This document shows positions 25,448-37,795 of a DNA stretch of 64,000 nt, one piece after another. The stretch is taken from positions 17,566,001-17,630,000 of the forward strand of contig NC_091100.1 of the NCBI RefSeq assembly GCF_024713975.1. The letters are read 5' to 3'. The notes beneath the pieces are model-generated. The model ran no database searches. It was not told the origin of the DNA and worked only from the letters and a program-made list of their open reading frames with translations. This DNA comes from Paralichthys olivaceus (Eukaryota > Chordata > Actinopteri > Pleuronectiformes > Paralichthyidae). The position numbers and the translations under genes were made by a program. Position 1 is the first letter of the stretch. Every line of letters starts with the position of its first letter.

Positions 25448-28009
25448 ATATCCCCGGTCCCTCTTGGTGGGAGAGGAGGAGCTAGTGAAAGGCTATGTTG
25501 AAAATCTGAAGGAGAAAACAGTCCTCTTAGCTCAGGAAGGTTCCTAACTGAGTCAAATGACCTGGAAGTATTTCAGTGGCCGCCATAATAAACGCTGTTT
25601 GAATTCTTTGTACAATAATGGAAAGAACTTCAATGCTTTACTATCTTCGTTATCATAGGAAACACAAGGATTTCTCCACGTATATTCATTTTGTTATTAT
25701 AACGTTTAATTCTCTTTTTCAAACTCCGTACGGATTCTCCTTTACATCTTTCCTTAACCCCATGACGTTTTCCATCAGGGTCAAGGAATAGTGATTAGGA
25801 AAGGAGATTATTCTGACATTTTGATCACAGCCATATTTAAATGCTGTCATGTGAAAGGCTGTACGTTAACCAGTGTTACTTTCAAACCATGGAAATTGTT
25901 GAAATGGCTCTAGAGTTCAAACTGTTTCTTGATTCTCTCGCATTCACTGCAAGTTTTGAATCCAGTTTGTAAAAATAAAAATTTTAGGTACAAAATTGTT
26001 CATTTGGGAAATTCAGCCCCTGCTGCTCCAACCCCAAATGTCTTTACATGCAAGACACTGGAACATCCAAACCTGTCATCTTGTTTTTTCAGCCACAGCA
26101 AATTACTTGCAGGTCTAATAATCATGTGGCATAATGCTGTGTGGTCTCTGGGATGATGGGAGCTGATTGCTCTCAATCATAATGAGCTCATGGAAAATAG
26201 ATTTGTCTAGACAAATTATTTTCTAGGGAAATATCCATTGCCCAGCATTGTTTTGCATTTCCAATCAGACCCAGAGGCCTGACAGCTAATCAGCCGGCAG
26301 TTAATAAGGCAGAGACTCTGTTTCAAATGAGACCTCTGAAACACTTTTTAAGAGTCCAGTGTAAAGAGGAGCCATCAAACAATGAGCTGGCTGTTAGAAA
26401 ATATATCCCTACTTCAATAATATGTCCTCGGTGAAGTAAAGTAGTGTTTAGATTGCAAATACAGACGTCCTGTGAAGTGCTAGATTGAAGATGGCAAATA
26501 AAAGTGGGAGAAAACAACAGTGAGTCATCAGAAACACAGTGAGTAATTATGTATTCTGCAGCCACTTCAAATAGGCGGATGTCACTGTGGGAAAAAAACA
26601 ATGCAGGTTGTAGTATGTGGGTGCTTCAGTCAATATTCATCGTCATCGTGACCTTTTCACCCCGGCCACCTACATTTACAGATGTACAAAGCAGACACAC
26701 CCAGGACACTCCCACGTCCATATGTAAAAACACCCCCCACACACACTCAAACACACTCACAGAAACAAACACTTGAATGCGAGGCGGTCAAGTCAAACGC
26801 AACTTCATTTTTCCTGTTGGATGTTTGCAGCTTCTGACATTTTGTCCCCGTCTGTGTGAATGGTAGCTGCACTTAGCCGCCATGCTACGCCTTTTGGAGA
26901 TGGATGTGCACTCTAACCTGATGATCCATGCCTCGATTCCCAGAGGCGAAGTGTGTGCGCGTCTGTTTGTGTGTGCGTGTGTGTGTGTGTATGTGCGTGT
27001 GCGAGGGGGTCTGCTGACTTCAACAGCTGGCTTCTTCCAATAGGCTGTCAGCAAGCACATCCGCCTAATGATATCACTGCTGGTTGTTGATGTGTGAGAT
27101 ACAGAGAGGGAGAGGAGGACAAAACAAGACAAACATAAACATATTTATCAGTTCACGTCCACTGAAAAACCCTGTCACAGTTTATATATTTTTTTAAGTC
27201 TGTCTTAGGCTACGTCCTCACTAATATCATTTTAATTTAAAACATCCAAACAAGCATTTTTAGCTCCTATCTTCATCCATACTAACACACCTGAAAATGC
27301 ATATGACATGACCATTAGCATGCACTGATAATGCACAGCATGGTGTTAAAAGGGAGCTATTTGCAGTTGGTTGCTTAGTTACAGAAAGTACAAGTAACAA
27401 GGATCAAGGCAATGGCAAAAGGCAAGAGCAGGGATTTCTTTTCTTGGACCAACATGGAAGTAAAACTGTAACTCTGGTTAAATGTTGGATGTGTCATTGT
27501 TTCCAAAACTCCCAGTTTCCGCCTGTCCAGTCAACATCACAACCCCAGAGTTGACAATCTCTCTAGGGCCAGCAGCATGTTTTTATTCTTTAGTAATGTG
27601 GTCAAAAAAGGCAGCACAATTTCATTTGTCATCACTACATCCGGCATTCTATTGGTTGGTGGGATTCTGACATTCTAACTTTTTGCCTAAATAATCCAAG
27701 CGCAGAAGAAAAAAATCCAAGAGCAAAAACGCAAGTGTGCAAGTACACAGTTTGAGCACAAGCAGAGCAAATCTAAGAAAACATAGCCATGCTTTTTAAA
27801 CATATACATTTAAGTGTAGAAGCATTTCGAAGAAGAGATTTTTTTTCACGACAAACATGGAGAGAAAGAAGGATCAGACCGGCCAGTAACTGTTCCAATG
27901 TAATCCAAAATGTGTGCATATTATATAATTACAGACTTTGAAAAGGCAGGTTTGTAGGCGAAGGTATCAACTGTAAAGGCTTCACTTTTGTGGAGGTTTC
28001 TGAGATGGT

Positions 28010-28350
28010 GTCTTTTTAACTCGAACAGGGAGGTTATGTTGTCATGTCTGTTTGTATGTTTCTCGGCAGGATTATGCAAAAACTACTGAATGAATTTCCA
28101 TGGAACTTGGTGGAAAGATGTGACATGGGCAAAGGGGTGGATCCAGGACTTTCTGTCACATCCTTTAACATGAGAGGAGGAGGACAATTTGACCAATTTC
28201 CCAGGGAATTTGAATGAACCTTGATGAAAATAACTATCATTCTTCCACAGTGGAGATTATGATTTCAAGATCAGCTTTGTTTGTTAGGCTCAGCTATAAG
28301 GCTTGATTGAATTTAAGAGGACTGATGGGCCTTGGCGGAGGAATGCGCTC
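28010..28350 (+). repeat. old interspersed repeat ending CCTTGGCGGAGG
   Basis: Resembles a fish repeat family, possibly RTE-like, whose copies end in GGGCCTTGGCGGAGG followed by a TGCGCTC-like tail. It also carries the segment around CAGGATTATGCAAAAACTAC typical of the family. Confidence 0.5.
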
Positions 28351-29351
28351 TTCTCTTCCATTCTGGTTTAAGTAATCTTTTTTTGCCAACATTTCACAGT
28401 CTCCCACGAAACATCTCCTCTAATTTCAGCTGAATATGGGGCATCAGCATGACTCCAGCAAACCATGCGTCCAGTGGGAGCTTCCCCTCTGTGTGTTTAT
28501 ATGTGCTGCAAATACAGACACACATTCTCACACTATCCACTCCCCTCTTTCTCACAGGCTCGCCACACTTACACATTTTGTAAACGTGCAGGGAAACACT
28601 CCGCCAGCTGAATGCGAGCGCACATCACAGCACCAATGGACGGGCTGCTTAGGCTACTATATAGAGAAGCTCCCAGAAGAACCATTTAGCTTTCTGAGGA
28701 TAGCACTGCTCAGCTGTCGTCCTGACTGTCAAAAGAAATCCATTTACTTACACTCAGTCCACTGGGAAAAAAGCTGTATCCTCTGTATTCACTGCACAGA
28801 TGATTGCCTCTCTGTTGCTCTATTCACTCCGTCTCCTCGGAATTAATACAGCGAGGGCGAGAGGATAAGACGGGCAGAGAGACCAGTCAATCAGGTTCTG
28901 GTTTAATGGGCTCCATGTCTTTACTTAATGACGCATACTGTGATAACACAAAACGGCAAATCAACTGTTATGTTCCCACTTCTCGTGCCTCGCATTGCAA
29001 CTGTATTCTTCTTTCATTGTTGATTTATGACCTGACCGTAAAATATGTAAGCAAACACACACACAAAGAAAAGATAAAAAAAATAATTTTATATCCCAGA
29101 TAATCTCTGTCTAATCAGCAGCATGATTAAAGAGCATTTGAAGATTCTATTCAGGCTCATTAGGAGCTAAACTCCTTGTTAATCTCCTGTAAAGGTCACA
29201 TTTAACAAACCATTGAAATTACAGCTAAAGGCCTGACTCTACTCTCCAAATCCAAATCCCTGCACAAGAGGACCAGTGTGTTCGTCCTGCTCATCCACCT
29301 TTTCACAGAAGGAACTCTCTCTTAACACTTTCAGATTCAACTGCTTTGTAT

Positions 29352-29420
29352 AATTCAATTCATTTCAATTTGATTTGGGCCAAATCACAACAAAGGCAAT
29401 TTAGAAGATTGACCTCATAA
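29352..29420 (+). repeat. fragment of an old interspersed repeat
   Basis: AATTCAATTCATTTCAATTT followed by GGGCCAAATCACAACAAAGG resembles a fragment seen widely in fish genomes. Confidence 0.35.
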
Positions 29421-29450
29421 CATTAAAGAGACTCTTATGCTGCCCTTCTG

Positions 29451-29453
<3 letters not shown>

Positions 29454-29536
<83 letters not shown>
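29454..29536 (+). repeat. (TG)n microsatellite, ~83 bp
   Basis: Uninterrupted TG run about 470 bp downstream of the adra2a stop; an ATC trinucleotide run follows at 29647-29685. Confidence 0.98.
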
Positions 29537-29537
<1 letters not shown>

Positions 29538-29709
29538 TTACAAACAATGTTACAGGCAAAAAGATGACGACACCAACCTGATGCTTGAGCTTGATTTGGA
29601 GTGCTGAGACCAGTTAATGTAATGGGTTTTATTCTTTAAAGAGCCATCATCATCATCATCATCATCACTTTCATCATCATCCTCAAAATACAGACAAATA
29701 TTGAGACAG

Positions 29710-29715
29710 TTTATT
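29710..29715 (-). terminator. adra2a: candidate adra2a poly(A) signal
   Basis: First canonical AATAAA on the minus strand downstream of the adra2a stop, which would give a 3'UTR of about 0.3 kb. A second AATAAA lies at 29628-29633, so longer forms are possible. Confidence 0.35.
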
Positions 29716-30006
29716 TTTGTACAACATACTGTCGTAAAATACAATACATATCATTATGTTTGCTTGTTTTATAAAAATAAAGATAACATTTAAATAAAAG
29801 CATGTCTTCTCTGTGTCGTTCTCTCCATGTGGTCATGTGGAAGCTGTGGGTGGTGGATGTTTTGAAAAGAAGACGCTGCATGTAAAGATCGTCCTGGGAA
29901 AGCCTTTTCAGCAGTTACACCTATAGAGCATTCACGAGTATTTGAACTTTATGATTATTGTACAACATAGTAATAAAAAGAAGTATGTACACAAAGATAG
30001 AGTCCA

Positions 30007-31266
30007 TCATACGTATCTTCTCATGTCCCTCCTGCACAGTATCTTTTTGAACGACCTCCTAAAGTCATTGTTGAAGATGGTATAGATAATGGGATTCAGT
30101 GCGCTGTTGCAATAGCCGAACCAGAAGAAGAACTTAAACAGGGTGTCAGGCACCAGGCAGGACTGGCACAACGTCATCAGCATGTAGGTAAAGAAGAAGG
30201 GAAACCAGCAGATGACAAACACTCCAATGACCACAGCCAGGACGAAGGTGAACCGTTTCTCCCGGTTCTGGCGGCCCTTCCAGCGGCTGCCTTTGGTGCT
30301 TTGCACCCGCTTTTGGACATTGTCATTCTCCCCCGGTTTGATTTGGCTCAGTTTGGTTTTCCCCTTGGCCGCTTTCTTTTTGATTGAGCAGGGATTGTTA
30401 ACTTTGTGGTCAGACGACGACGACTCCTCAATGTCCACCCCATTCACCTCTTCTTTCTCCTCGTCTGGCCCTCCTTCTCCTTCCACTCCCTCCTTCAGCT
30501 CGATGTCTCTCTTGCCGTTTAGGTTCTCTTGACAGAGGTGGTCCTCAGCGCCTACGCCGTTCTTTGGGTTGACAGCAGCGATGGTGGCCGTTTTTGGTAT
30601 CACCTTCCGCCTCCTGTCTCCTGGAGGCGCCCTCGTCCTCTTCTTGGCGATCTGGTAGATCCGAACATAGACCAGCACCATGATGACACAAGGGAGGAAG
30701 AAGGAGCCAATGCAGGAGGAGATGACGTACCATTTATCATTGTTGATCTTACACACAGGGTCCTTCCCACTGTTTTCTTTCTCCATGGTGATGAGTGGCG
30801 GGAAAGAGATAACTGCTGCAATGACCCACACGATGAAGATGATGCACTTGATGCGGCGTGGCGTCCTCTTAAGGTTGTACTCAATAGCCTGTGTGATGGA
30901 CCAGTAGCGATCTAAGCTGATGGCACAGAGGTGGGCTATGGAGGCGGTGCAGAACAAAACATCGAGTGCCAGATAGATTTCGCACCATATCTCGCCAAAG
31001 TACCAGTATCCCATGAGCTCATTGGCCAAGGAGAAGGGCATCACGAGGGTGGCCACCAAAATGTCCGCTGAGGCCAGGGACACCAAGAACAAGTTCTGCG
31101 GAGCCCTTAGGGCCCGGCTTGTAAACACAGCTATGACCACCAGCACGTTGCCAAACACTGTGAGCAGGATCATCATCCCCACCAGCACGGTGAGCGGCAG
31201 GGACATCTGGAGGCTGTACGGGGCCACCTCTAGACGAGTCTGGTTAGTGTCATTGATAAACTCCAT
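30007..31266 (-). CDS. adra2a: alpha-2A adrenergic receptor, single coding exon, 419 aa
   Basis: Class A GPCR for adrenaline and noradrenaline. The family couples to Gi/o, lowers cAMP and acts presynaptically at the plasma membrane. Seen, numbered from the ATG at 31266: two N-glycosylation sequons (N5, N8), seven hydrophobic helices, D68 (2.50), C95 and C172 for the extracellular disulfide, amine-binding D102 (3.32), DRY at 119-121, catechol-contacting S184/C185/S188 in helix 5, W354 (6.48), NPxxY at 391-395, and C411 as the usual palmitoylation site. The third intracellular loop is long (about 205-335) and carries the acidic-serine motif EESSSSD at 280-286, the known GRK target of alpha-2A. 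This motif and the helices favour ADRA2A over 2B/2C. The open frame extends six codons upstream, but that stretch begins with GTG and contains no ATG before an in-frame stop, so the start is the ATG at 31266. The coding part is intronless, as in the family. Its place beside shoc2 matches mammals. Confidence 0.96.
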   Translation of the reverse strand: MEFINDTNQTRLEVAPYSLQMSLPLTVLVGMMILLTVFGNVLVVIAVFTSRALRAPQNLFLVSLASADILVATLVMPFSLANELMGYWYFGEIWCEIYLALDVLFCTASIAHLCAISLDRYWSITQAIEYNLKRTPRRIKCIIFIVWVIAAVISFPPLITMEKENSGKDPVCKINNDKWYVISSCIGSFFLPCVIMVLVYVRIYQIAKKRTRAPPGDRRRKVIPKTATIAAVNPKNGVGAEDHLCQENLNGKRDIELKEGVEGEGGPDEEKEEVNGVDIEESSSSDHKVNNPCSIKKKAAKGKTKLSQIKPGENDNVQKRVQSTKGSRWKGRQNREKRFTFVLAVVIGVFVICWFPFFFTYMLMTLCQSCLVPDTLFKFFFWFGYCNSALNPIIYTIFNNDFRRSFKKILCRRDMRRYV

Positions 31267-31469
31267 CGGAGCAGGTCGGCCCACTTCTTGTAAGTGAGTT
31301 CAGCTGAGGTTAATAAAATATCATCCACCAGGAAGGACAGAGCTCGTAGCTCACAGCAGCAGCAGAGAAAGAGAGACCGAATCACTCCTGTGAGGCTTCT
31401 CTGGCTGGATGTTTCTCTTTCATCGTGCACTGCATCCTCCACAAGGAGAAGCTCTAATTATTCATCAGT

Positions 31470-31634
31470 CTGTCAGGAAACAAAAGCAAAAATGTGATCT
31501 TTCGACATACTTACACTTTGTACAACCAATTAGCACAAGTCATTCATGATTATTGAACTCCAGCATAACATGAGCTCCCTCCCTTCAACAACACTGAGAG
31601 AGAATAAACCTTATAAAGTGTGACATGATCTTAC
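31470..31634 (-). other. adra2a: predicted 5'UTR intron of adra2a (165 nt)
   Basis: On the minus strand a consensus donor CTCAG|GTAAG has its last exon base at 31635. 165 nt further on is a strong acceptor, a T-rich run ending in CTGACAG with the first exon base at 31469, about 200 nt before the ATG. Both sites read in the gene's direction and no coding frame crosses them, so this would be a leader intron. Splicing is inferred from sequence only. Confidence 0.5.
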
Positions 31635-31969
31635 CTGAGGCAACAAGCGGGGAAGCAACCTCTCCAGTGCCAGAGACGCACGGGCATTAAGGCGCAGAGA
31701 GTGGGTAACTTCTTTACGCAGATCAAGACGCGGAGGAGATCCATGTGACAGATGAGGCGTCAAGTCTTCCCCCGGTGTCTCACCCGCTCTCTCCCCGTAC
31801 TATGATCCTTGCGCTGCATCTACAGCCGTGGCTCGGTGGCGGAGCTAATAGAGCGATAATCATGTTATCCCGGGCGCTGCCGTGCTGCCTCTGTCTTTGC
31901 GTCTGTGTGTGTGCGTCTGTGCGTGTGGAGCGAGTCTGTCTCCTTCACCAGTGCGCGCCACTCCCTCTC

Positions 31970-31975
31970 TTTATA
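31970..31975 (-). promoter_or_regulatory. adra2a: candidate TATA box of adra2a
   Basis: TATAAA on the minus strand inside a GC-richer stretch (about 31860-32000), roughly 700 nt upstream of the ATG. A start about 25-30 nt downstream, near 31945, would give a leader containing the predicted 165-nt intron. To my knowledge mammalian ADRA2A has a TATA-containing promoter and a long leader, which fits. No transcript evidence is available here. Confidence 0.45.
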
Positions 31976-32460
31976 GCCCGCACGCTGCAAAAAGTGTCCC
32001 GCGCACCGGGTCACTGTGCCTCCACAGAGTGTCAACATGCGGGTCTGACATAACACGGTGCGTAATAACGCACACACTGGAGGGGAACAGTGGAGGAATA
32101 TGACATGGTTTAATAACATTTTATCTGTCAAGTCACATTTTGTGCACTGCGAGGGGTAATAACGTCACAGAGATCAATATTTACATTCAAAAGACCAATT
32201 TAAACAATTAGCAAAATAAAGAAGAGTAGCATAAAAGAGGCAAAGAGAAAAAGAAGGATCAATCAAAATTAAGAATAAGTTAAGGGAGTAAAATAATACA
32301 AACGCAAAAGATGGTAAAAAAAAATGTTGGTATGACCTAATATTTTATAAAATAGTTCAGTTAAAGGCATATGTGAGTACAAAAGATTTTCTGGATTTAA
32401 AAGCTGCAAAATGGGGAGAGGAAACAAATGAGAGAAGAAAAGAAATGTATCATGATAAGC

Positions 32461-32545
32461 CAATAATAATAATAATAATAATATACTTTATTCATAAAGC
32501 AGCTTTCAAAACACAGTTTCAATGTGATTTACAGGTTAAAACCAG
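32461..32545 (+). repeat. (AAT)n and attached repeat fragment
   Basis: About seven AAT units followed by CTTTATTCATAAAGCAGCTT and TCAAAACACAGTTTC, like the A/T-rich ends of an old fish repeat. Confidence 0.4.
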
Positions 32546-35381
32546 TAACAAGCAATCACTGCATATGAAATATGAAATACAATTATATGAAAAGTGTTCA
32601 ACTGCAGGACAAGCTAACATGTAGCCTACACATATGGTTTGAAACAACATTTAGATTATTTACTACTTACTATTATTGTTATTGTGTTTTTTATCCCTGC
32701 AGGATGTCTATCAAGGGAATGTTGATTAAAATGAGCCTTTCAGTCTGGTTAATTAATATTTAATGTTGATGCCTATTGGCCCTTTTCAAATAAAATAATA
32801 AATGGAGATGAAATAAAATGTGTTTACCATCTATGATACTGATATATATGATAACGGTTATGTGTAAGTTTCCATAAAATAGTTTTTTTCTGACAGTATC
32901 AGTTTTCATTGAAGTGATAATATCTGAGCTCATGTTTGTCATTGATGTATTTTGTTTTATTTTTTATTGTAGTCTCTGTTTAGTTCTGTCTTTGTGTCCA
33001 TTGTCAAAGTGAATTATGTCACCACAGAGAAATAATGAATTGATCAGAGCAAGTTTCTACTGCACTTTTTAAACACAAAGTCATTTCAAGGGTTTTACAC
33101 AAGGACGAGAAATGCATCAGAGTGACTTTAGTACAGAGTCACAAGGAAAATAAAATCAGTGAATAGCAGAGCAGAGAAATTCATTAATCAAAGGTGCAAC
33201 AGCAGTCCTTTCATTTTGTCCCTTTTATTGTATGTTTTCTGTTTTTGTATTTGTTTTGGGTTTTTTTTCAATGAAGATTATATAAAATGTTTAAATTATG
33301 TCAAGATTTTTGATATCGTTGTCCAATTATCAGCCAGTTGCCTCTGATTGTGTTCACTTTTATCCTTAAGCCTGATTGTTGGTTCAGTGGCAAATATTAA
33401 AAGATGCAGAGATTTCAAAATAAATATAATCTGTATTCTCTGCATTACCTTTAATCTTGCCTTCAGTCTTACTGAAACTTAAAACTGGAATCATATCAGA
33501 AACATTTCATCTACTTTATTTTGATCTTTGAAAAAAATAGAATAAAGCACCAATTCTAATTGTTGTCTATTTCCCTGACTTTATGTAGACATATTACTTA
33601 AAGAGTACTGTGTTGGGGGGTGTAGACATTTTTTGCAGTGCAGTAGCTGGCCTCGGTTGCTAAGCAGCAGCCATTAAAGCCACACCACGTGGATATCAGC
33701 AGAGGCGTTTTATTACTTTGCCCAAACTTAATTTATTGATCCGCCTCTCACACCTCATGTGCAGCAGGAGAGGGAGTCCCCTCCCCCTGTCAGGAGCAGA
33801 CTGATCCACAGAGCCCAGGATGATTTGTTGAGGTTCCCGAGCTGTGGGGCAGTGTAGCACGCTCAGGCTGCAGTTCATCCTCCCGGGTCTAAAATATGTA
33901 ACCATTTTGTATCTAGTCGACCTGTGGCTGCCACTCATTGTGATTGACTAAAATAAACGATCACTGGAGGCCTGTTGGTCCCATATGCAACTGAGGATCT
34001 CAGAGGCAGGAGTAACTTCTTCCCTCTCTGTGTGGAAGCAGCTGAAGACGATGAATTCAGCATAACATCAGCACAAGACAAACATTGAACCTAATCTGCC
34101 ATCTACACTAATTTACCCAGCAGGACGGTTTAACTAGATCATGTGACATGTCTGAGTTCCATCACGTTTACTCTCCACACATAATTAAGACGTGTCATGT
34201 AAAAGAAGAGATAAAGAGTTTAAGTAAGCTTTTTAGCTGTCACTTTCACGAGCTGATGATTTGAATTGAGTGAAATGTAATTAACCAGCTGTAAGAAGGA
34301 CAATGTGCAGGAGATGTTTGCTTATATAAAACTGAGAATGTTAAATAAAGTAAATATTTAATGGTTTTATTTGACTAGTCATGATACATGGCAAACTTTT
34401 GTGTACTGTCAGTTAACCGCTATAGCTTGTGGCCAATTTCACTTAGAAATTACAATCATACTCCAATTCCCTGCCCTACACCACTGATGGATATCTCGCA
34501 TAATTTCAGCAAACCAGGGAAAAGTAAGAACGTTATTTCTTCAGATTTCGTCCATCAGGGGATTCATCATTTCCCAAACTCACAGAGTCTTCCAGGAACC
34601 TGGGCCTCATCCCCACCACAAAAGCTCTGGCTCTCAGTCTCACAGCTTAATGTATTGTTTGTGTTTGTGGTAAAGTTAAAACTGTGGGATGTTTGGAGGA
34701 GATATTTCTCAGACGTAGTGGAGGGACACAGAGTACACTCCTCATCCTCAGTGTGTGCTGGACGTAACTGGATGGAAGTGATTCTGACTCTGTTGTGATG
34801 CCCTCTCTAGTTTCTGTCACTCACACACATTTTGGTTTTGTAACTGATACATTTCCTACATTCAGACTTGATTTGGTGGTGTTTGGTGTGTGTGTGTGTG
34901 TGTTTGCCCTAATGATTTTGAGACAAAACATTCCGTCTGGGCTTAATTATGAATCATTGATACAACACTTACTGAACTCCTGCTTGATATCAAATACTCT
35001 ATTGAATATAATTGAGAAATAAATGTGTCTTTTAAATTATATGAAATCTCTATTAACTCACACTTTAGGTCTGTAATTTCCAAAATAGTCCACGATGCTC
35101 CCAATAAAGATGGTGTTCAAGTATTTGATTCCAGTAAATCTTCCAGTGAGACAAGACATTTGTTAAATATGTAAAAACCTGCCCCCACGCAAACATGAAA
35201 TACAACACACGAAGAATAAATCCCAATAGATCAATACTTTCTTTGCCTTACTAAGAATCTCAGACTTTTGGACCATGCATATATTTTCCTAGAACTTTTC
35301 TTTATAATAATAATTTTATCTGATTTTAAGGTTATTTGCAGTTTCCTGTGAGAAGCACAAACCAGGACGTATCTGATGAAT

Positions 35382-35421
<40 letters not shown>
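35382..35421 (+). repeat. (TG)n(GA)n compound microsatellite
   Basis: A TG run passes directly into about 15 GA units. Confidence 0.93.
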
Positions 35422-35426
<5 letters not shown>

Positions 35427-35890
35427 AAAAGAAAGAGAGTGAACACCATCTCCTCTTCCTCCTCTTGTCGCTTGTTGACGCACGAGGCCTCAGACAAAAG
35501 CGCGAGGATACAGTGACACCTGTCGTCTCGTGCAGGAGCCTCCCAACTGCACGAGCACGAGCACGAGAGAAAGCGAGGGAGGGGAGGAGAAGAACGAACG
35601 TGGTGTTTCCAGAGAGATGTGATGAGGATGAGAATGAGGAGGTCACTGATCTCTGGGTGTCTCTCTTTTCTTCTGGGAAGCTCTTGAGTTTATACAGGAC
35701 GTTTTGTTGAGGAATCCACAACTCTCCAAATGAAACAAGGCAAACGATAGATCATTTTACTCACATGAAATGGAAAATTAAAAACAAACCAGAAGGCAGA
35801 GACAGAGTTCTATATGGCGGCAAAACTCAGTATTAGAGAAATGGACTAAAGGTAACTTCAACCTTACATTACCAATGTCATTGTATTTCT

Positions 35891-35904
35891 CCAGCAGGGG
35901 GCGG
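35891..35904 (+). promoter_or_regulatory. CTCF core motif between adra2a and shoc2
   Basis: CCAGCAGGGGGCGG fits the vertebrate CTCF core CCASYAGRKGGCRS at every position. It lies in the gene-free interval between adra2a and shoc2. Confidence 0.5.
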
Positions 35905-37520
35905 TGTTGCACTGGAGCAGAACCACAGCTCAGGCCACTTCTGAGGAATAATCTAAAACTACATACATAAAGAAATGTATTTATTTAAAACACACTTGAG
36001 GCCTACTGCCCTTTCAAGTATTTGTCATTGCACATTCTGTATTGATCAAGTGATATATGTGATTAATCATGGGATACTAGATCAATAAATGCAGCAGGGT
36101 TATTGACACACTGTGAAATGATAAATGAAAACATGACCCCCACACACTCATACTTCAGTAACATGTTTTATGCTCTGTGACATTAGAATTATTTATTGAG
36201 CTGTAAAATATGTGAGAGACGTGTTGGACAGACAGAACAGGAGCAGTGTTTATTTCTGCAAGTGATTGCCAGCAGCGTTTGCAGGTTTATTCCCTAAAGG
36301 ATATTTTCATAACTGCACAGGAAAAACGTTTCACAACAATATTTCCAATAGCAGCTGCAGCAAAGAACACGTTCAGCTCTATTTTAAACAACAGAGGTAT
36401 GTTTCTTTCGATTTTCAGCCTTGTTTGTGTTTTACTCTCTGAAACAAACCAAAGTGATAATGTATTTATCGTTAGACAGTATTTATCGATGTACATTTCA
36501 TCTCTGTTTCTGTTTCCACGCTCCAAGGTTTCTGTTTTGTATATTTATTATGTATATTTTTTCTGTGATGACAAAAAATTAAAAATTTAAATATAAGGTT
36601 GAGACAGTTTCTAAGAATAAGAATAATTTATCAAAAATAAAAATGAAAAATATGTATACGTATCGTTCAGCCCTTAAAAGTTTGAATTCCTTTTGTTTTA
36701 AATAACCAAATTCAAGTCCCTGATGCCATCAGGTCAGTATTGAGGTGTCCATAGCAACAGAGAAAATGGTGAAACTGAATTATTACACACACACACACAC
36801 CACACATGATAAATTTGTAAATATTTATCGGTTTATTACAGTTAAAAAGATGTATGTACATACAGAACATCACCAAACATGGTCACTCAGCTGCAAAGTA
36901 GCTCTCTGCAGCCAGTTGGTTTCAGGATAACTGTTTTACAATGGGGCGGCATTGATAAAGTTTGTCATTTACAACCAAGCACACAAATCGGTGGATTTAT
37001 TATCTCCTCATTTTCATTTGCCAAATAATACTTAATAAAGGCATAAAACCCAAAGTAAAACGACAGAAGGATGCTTCAAAACAAGTTATTGAATTTGCTG
37101 GTCCGAATCCAAGCTCCTGCTGCCAACCTGCAGCTCTGTACAGTATGTACACAGGTAGAAACACGTCACACTGGATCCTGTCACTGTGGTTAGCAATGGA
37201 GACTCACATAGAGGTAGTCATGTCTGCATCTGCTCGTCCAAGAGACAACTGACCCAAAAACTCTGCTTCAATCCGTGGACCCAGATCCCTTTACTGACAT
37301 TAAAGGAGGAAATAAAATGAAAAAAGCAAATGATTATCTGTCTTTGTTGATTAAATCAAACGGTCATAAAGGTTCTGCTTGGTGCGCGTAAAAGGCAGTC
37401 AAGTACATGTGTGGAGAGAATATAGAGGTGTGTGAGCTCTTGAGTGTGTGTGTTTGTGTGTGGATGGGATTTAGGGTTTCTGGTGTGGGTACGCAGTGGG
37501 TAATAACAGGCGGCTCCACA

Positions 37521-37795
37521 TTAAAGGGCTATTCCACCAAAACTGTCTGGCTATAATTGGGGACAAGTTGACGTTTATGTAGTTATGTGCTCACAAGATG
37601 AGAATATCTTTCTCTCATTTCAAAACTGCATCAACTAAAAGTTGATGTCACATACTTTCATGTCCCGTGATCTCATGACTTGGAACTGATATAAGAAAAC
37701 AAAATCATCAAAAATATCTTGGTGATTTCTGTCAAAAAAGGATCTACTTTTGCAGAGAAACAATGCAAGTCAGTTTAAGTGGAATTTCCCTTTAA
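37521..37795. mobile_element. short TTAA-ended element, family C
   Basis: 275 bp; the left end TTAAAGGGCTATTCCACC and right end TTAAAGGGAAATTCCACTT (other strand) are inverted repeats, both starting at TTAA. Non-coding. It lies left of shoc2. Confidence 0.65.

Larger units (their letters stand above)
22626..29453. other. gene-free stretch downstream of adra2a
   Basis: Holds the family B TTAA element, two old repeats and a CA run. 26680-27010 has scattered CA/TG-rich patches. No exons recognised. Confidence 0.45.
32010..37520. other. intergenic, adra2a upstream to shoc2 downstream
   Basis: AT-rich with an AAT repeat, a TG/GA microsatellite and the CTCF core motif. 35430-35660 is GC-richer and partly purine-rich but shows no convincing exon. 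An adra2a enhancer would be expected somewhere here or to the left; none can be named. Confidence 0.45.

Noticed and set aside
30212-30915. Long open frames on the plus strand opposite adra2a
   Set aside because: Mirror frames of a GC-rich coding exon; they have no domain of their own, and the minus-strand receptor explains the sequence completely.
36745-36758. X-box-like motif GTGTCC..AGCAAC
   Set aside because: One half fits well, but there is no ciliary gene promoter nearby and a single match of this kind is expected by chance.
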